A stretch of 64,000 bases of DNA from Streptomyces avermitilis MA-4680 = NBRC 14893 (GTDB lineage Bacteria; Actinomycetota; Actinomycetes; Streptomycetales; Streptomycetaceae). The notes beneath the pieces are model-generated. The model did no database searches. It was not told where the DNA came from and saw nothing but the letters and a program-made list of their open reading frames with translations. Below are positions 63,113-64,000 of this stretch, in pieces (the stretch's first letter is position 1; every line of letters starts with the position of its first letter). Position numbers and translations under genes: made by a program. Where the stretch lies: assembly GCF_000009765.2 (NCBI RefSeq), contig NC_003155.5, positions 8,556,001 through 8,620,000 of the forward strand. The letters run 5' to 3'.

Positions 63113-63438
63113 GGGTGTGAGCCTAGCCGGAACACCCTGCCGGGTCGCGTCGGCCTGGTCGAGGTGCGGCAGCCGTCGGGCAAGGAAGCCTCCCACACGC
63201 CCCGCGAACAGGCTGGCGGCCGCAGCCGCTGGACCGGGTGCAGCCACTGCGGACACTGCGGACACTGCTGAGCGTCCGCCGTCCGTCCTACCGGGCCGGA
63301 GCGCGGGCAATCGCCGTTGGTTCAGGTCCGACCGGAGCGCGGGCGATTGCCCCCGGCCCCGGCCGGAGGACGGGCAGGTCGCCGCCCGTCCCCCGGACCG
63401 GTTCCGGGGAAACTGGCGGGACGGCGGCCCCGGGTCAC
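63113..63438. other. Intergenic region with direct repeats
   Basis: CCGGAGCGCGGGC followed by a degenerate 7 bases occurs at 63296 and 63332. ACTGCGGAC is tandemly repeated at about 63246-63263. No gene is supported. Confidence 0.5.
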
Positions 63439-64000
63439 TTACCGCTTGTGGCCGTTCCCGTGTCCGTTCGGATGCAGGACCACCTTGGTCCAGCCCTCGT
63501 CACGGGCGTCGAAGTGCTCGTAGGCGGTAGGGGCCTCATCCAGGCTGAGTTCGTGGGAGACGACGAAGCTCGGCTTTGCCTTCCCGCCGGCGATCAGATC
63601 CCGCAGCGCCCGGTTGTACCTCTTCACCGGCGCCTGCCCGGTGCCCATGTGCTGGCCCTTGAACCACATCAAGCCGAAGTCGAGCGGGACCTTGCCCTGT
63701 GCCTCCAGTTCCCCCTGGGCCTCCGCGCCGCCGGGGTCCTGGGGCAGGAACACGCCCACCACACCGATGTCGCCCGTGAACCTGACCGAGTCGATCAGTC
63801 CGTTGAGCGTGAGGCTGGCGTCCTCATGTCCCTCGGGATCGTGTGCCTGGTAGCCGACGCACTCACAGCCGTTGTCGGCGCCCAGACCGAGGGTGGCCTC
63901 CTTGACGACCTCCCCCGGCTTCTGCTCGGCGGTGTTGATCGGGATGGCCCCGATCTCCTCCGCCTTGCGCAGCCGGTCGGGCTGGTGGTCGGCCACCCAG
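63439..64000 (-). CDS. Formaldehyde-dehydrogenase-like zinc alcohol dehydrogenase, C-terminal part
   Basis: The last 187 residues of a medium-chain dehydrogenase that enters from the right edge. The segment WVADHQPDRLRKAEEIGAIP and GADNGCECVGYQAHDPEG, then WFKGQHMGTGQAPVKRYNRA resembles glutathione-independent formaldehyde dehydrogenases (FdhA type). The N-terminal catalytic zinc site and part of the Rossmann fold lie outside the window. A His/Gly-rich tail ends the protein. It is probably involved in aldehyde detoxification. Confidence 0.88.
   Translation of the reverse strand, partial: WVADHQPDRLRKAEEIGAIPINTAEQKPGEVVKEATLGLGADNGCECVGYQAHDPEGHEDASLTLNGLIDSVRFTGDIGVVGVFLPQDPGGAEAQGELEAQGKVPLDFGLMWFKGQHMGTGQAPVKRYNRALRDLIAGGKAKPSFVVSHELSLDEAPTAYEHFDARDEGWTKVVLHPNGHGNGHKR

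Noticed and set aside
63113..63310. N-terminal extension of the FUSC protein to ATG 63310
   Set aside because: The segment is low-complexity with poor codon bias near the junction. Relatives start near VTWLRA.

Overview
This window is chromosomal DNA from a high-GC actinomycete, almost certainly a Streptomyces. The basis is very high GC at third codon positions, GTG starts with GGAGG-type ribosome sites, an actinobacterial SAM-IV riboswitch, rare TTA (bldA) codons, a SoxR-box promoter of the Streptomyces kind and an LAxTG wall-sorting signal. No transposase, phage gene or CRISPR array was seen.

Layout. 1-7319: edge of a polyketide cluster, with the N-terminal part of a type I PKS (KS-AT), a frameshifted small gene, a GT1 glycosyltransferase, a cytochrome P450 and a divergent MFS exporter. 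The P450 and exporter each carry one TTA codon. 7465-11661: a carbon-source operon (PhyH-type dioxygenase, SDR, Gfo/Idh/MocA dehydrogenase) divergent from its LacI-type regulator. 11815-16494: a small orphan gene, a Ppx/GppA phosphatase, and an overlapping redox operon (HemK-like methyltransferase, CDGSH-type Fe-S protein, heme-oxygenase-like diiron protein, SDR). 16537-20703: epoxide-hydrolase-like gene divergent from an HxlR regulator, a decayed YceI-like gene, and glpF-glpK. 20989-28947: tRNA-Pro(GGG), a DUF4916/NUDIX gene, a perfect nine-copy heptanucleotide repeat, a molybdenum-cofactor-sulfurase-like enzyme with a TTA codon, an LAxTG-anchored alginate-lyase-like protein, a TPP-riboswitch-controlled cytX-thiD operon and a secreted EEP nuclease/phosphatase with a jacalin-like tail.

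29250-36395 is a sulfur-scavenging locus. A strong promoter, a SAM-IV riboswitch and a short leader peptide precede an amino-acid-type ABC importer and an acetyltransferase. A second leader peptide with the same (V/I)DLxRVxxALC signature precedes two flavin-dependent monooxygenases, and a third monooxygenase survives only as 48 codons. The arrangement suggests that SAM and cysteine status jointly control organosulfur uptake and desulfurization.

36489-49935: monomeric NADP-isocitrate dehydrogenase, an MscS channel, an enoyl-CoA hydratase, a lysylphosphatidylglycerol-synthase-like membrane protein, and an ABC exporter whose probably leaderless promoter contains a perfect SoxR box. These are followed by a cell-envelope trio: a class A PBP with a degenerate transpeptidase site, a NodB-like deacetylase and a secreted Amidase_6 protein.

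50093-58549 holds a complete four-gene Wadjet anti-plasmid system (jetABCD, DUF2397/DUF2398/SMC/DUF2399 composition, type III-like), every junction overlapping. The right end has an intact SDR next to a broken SDR relic, a PsiE-like protein, an FUSC-family membrane protein and the C-terminal part of a formaldehyde-dehydrogenase-like zinc enzyme.
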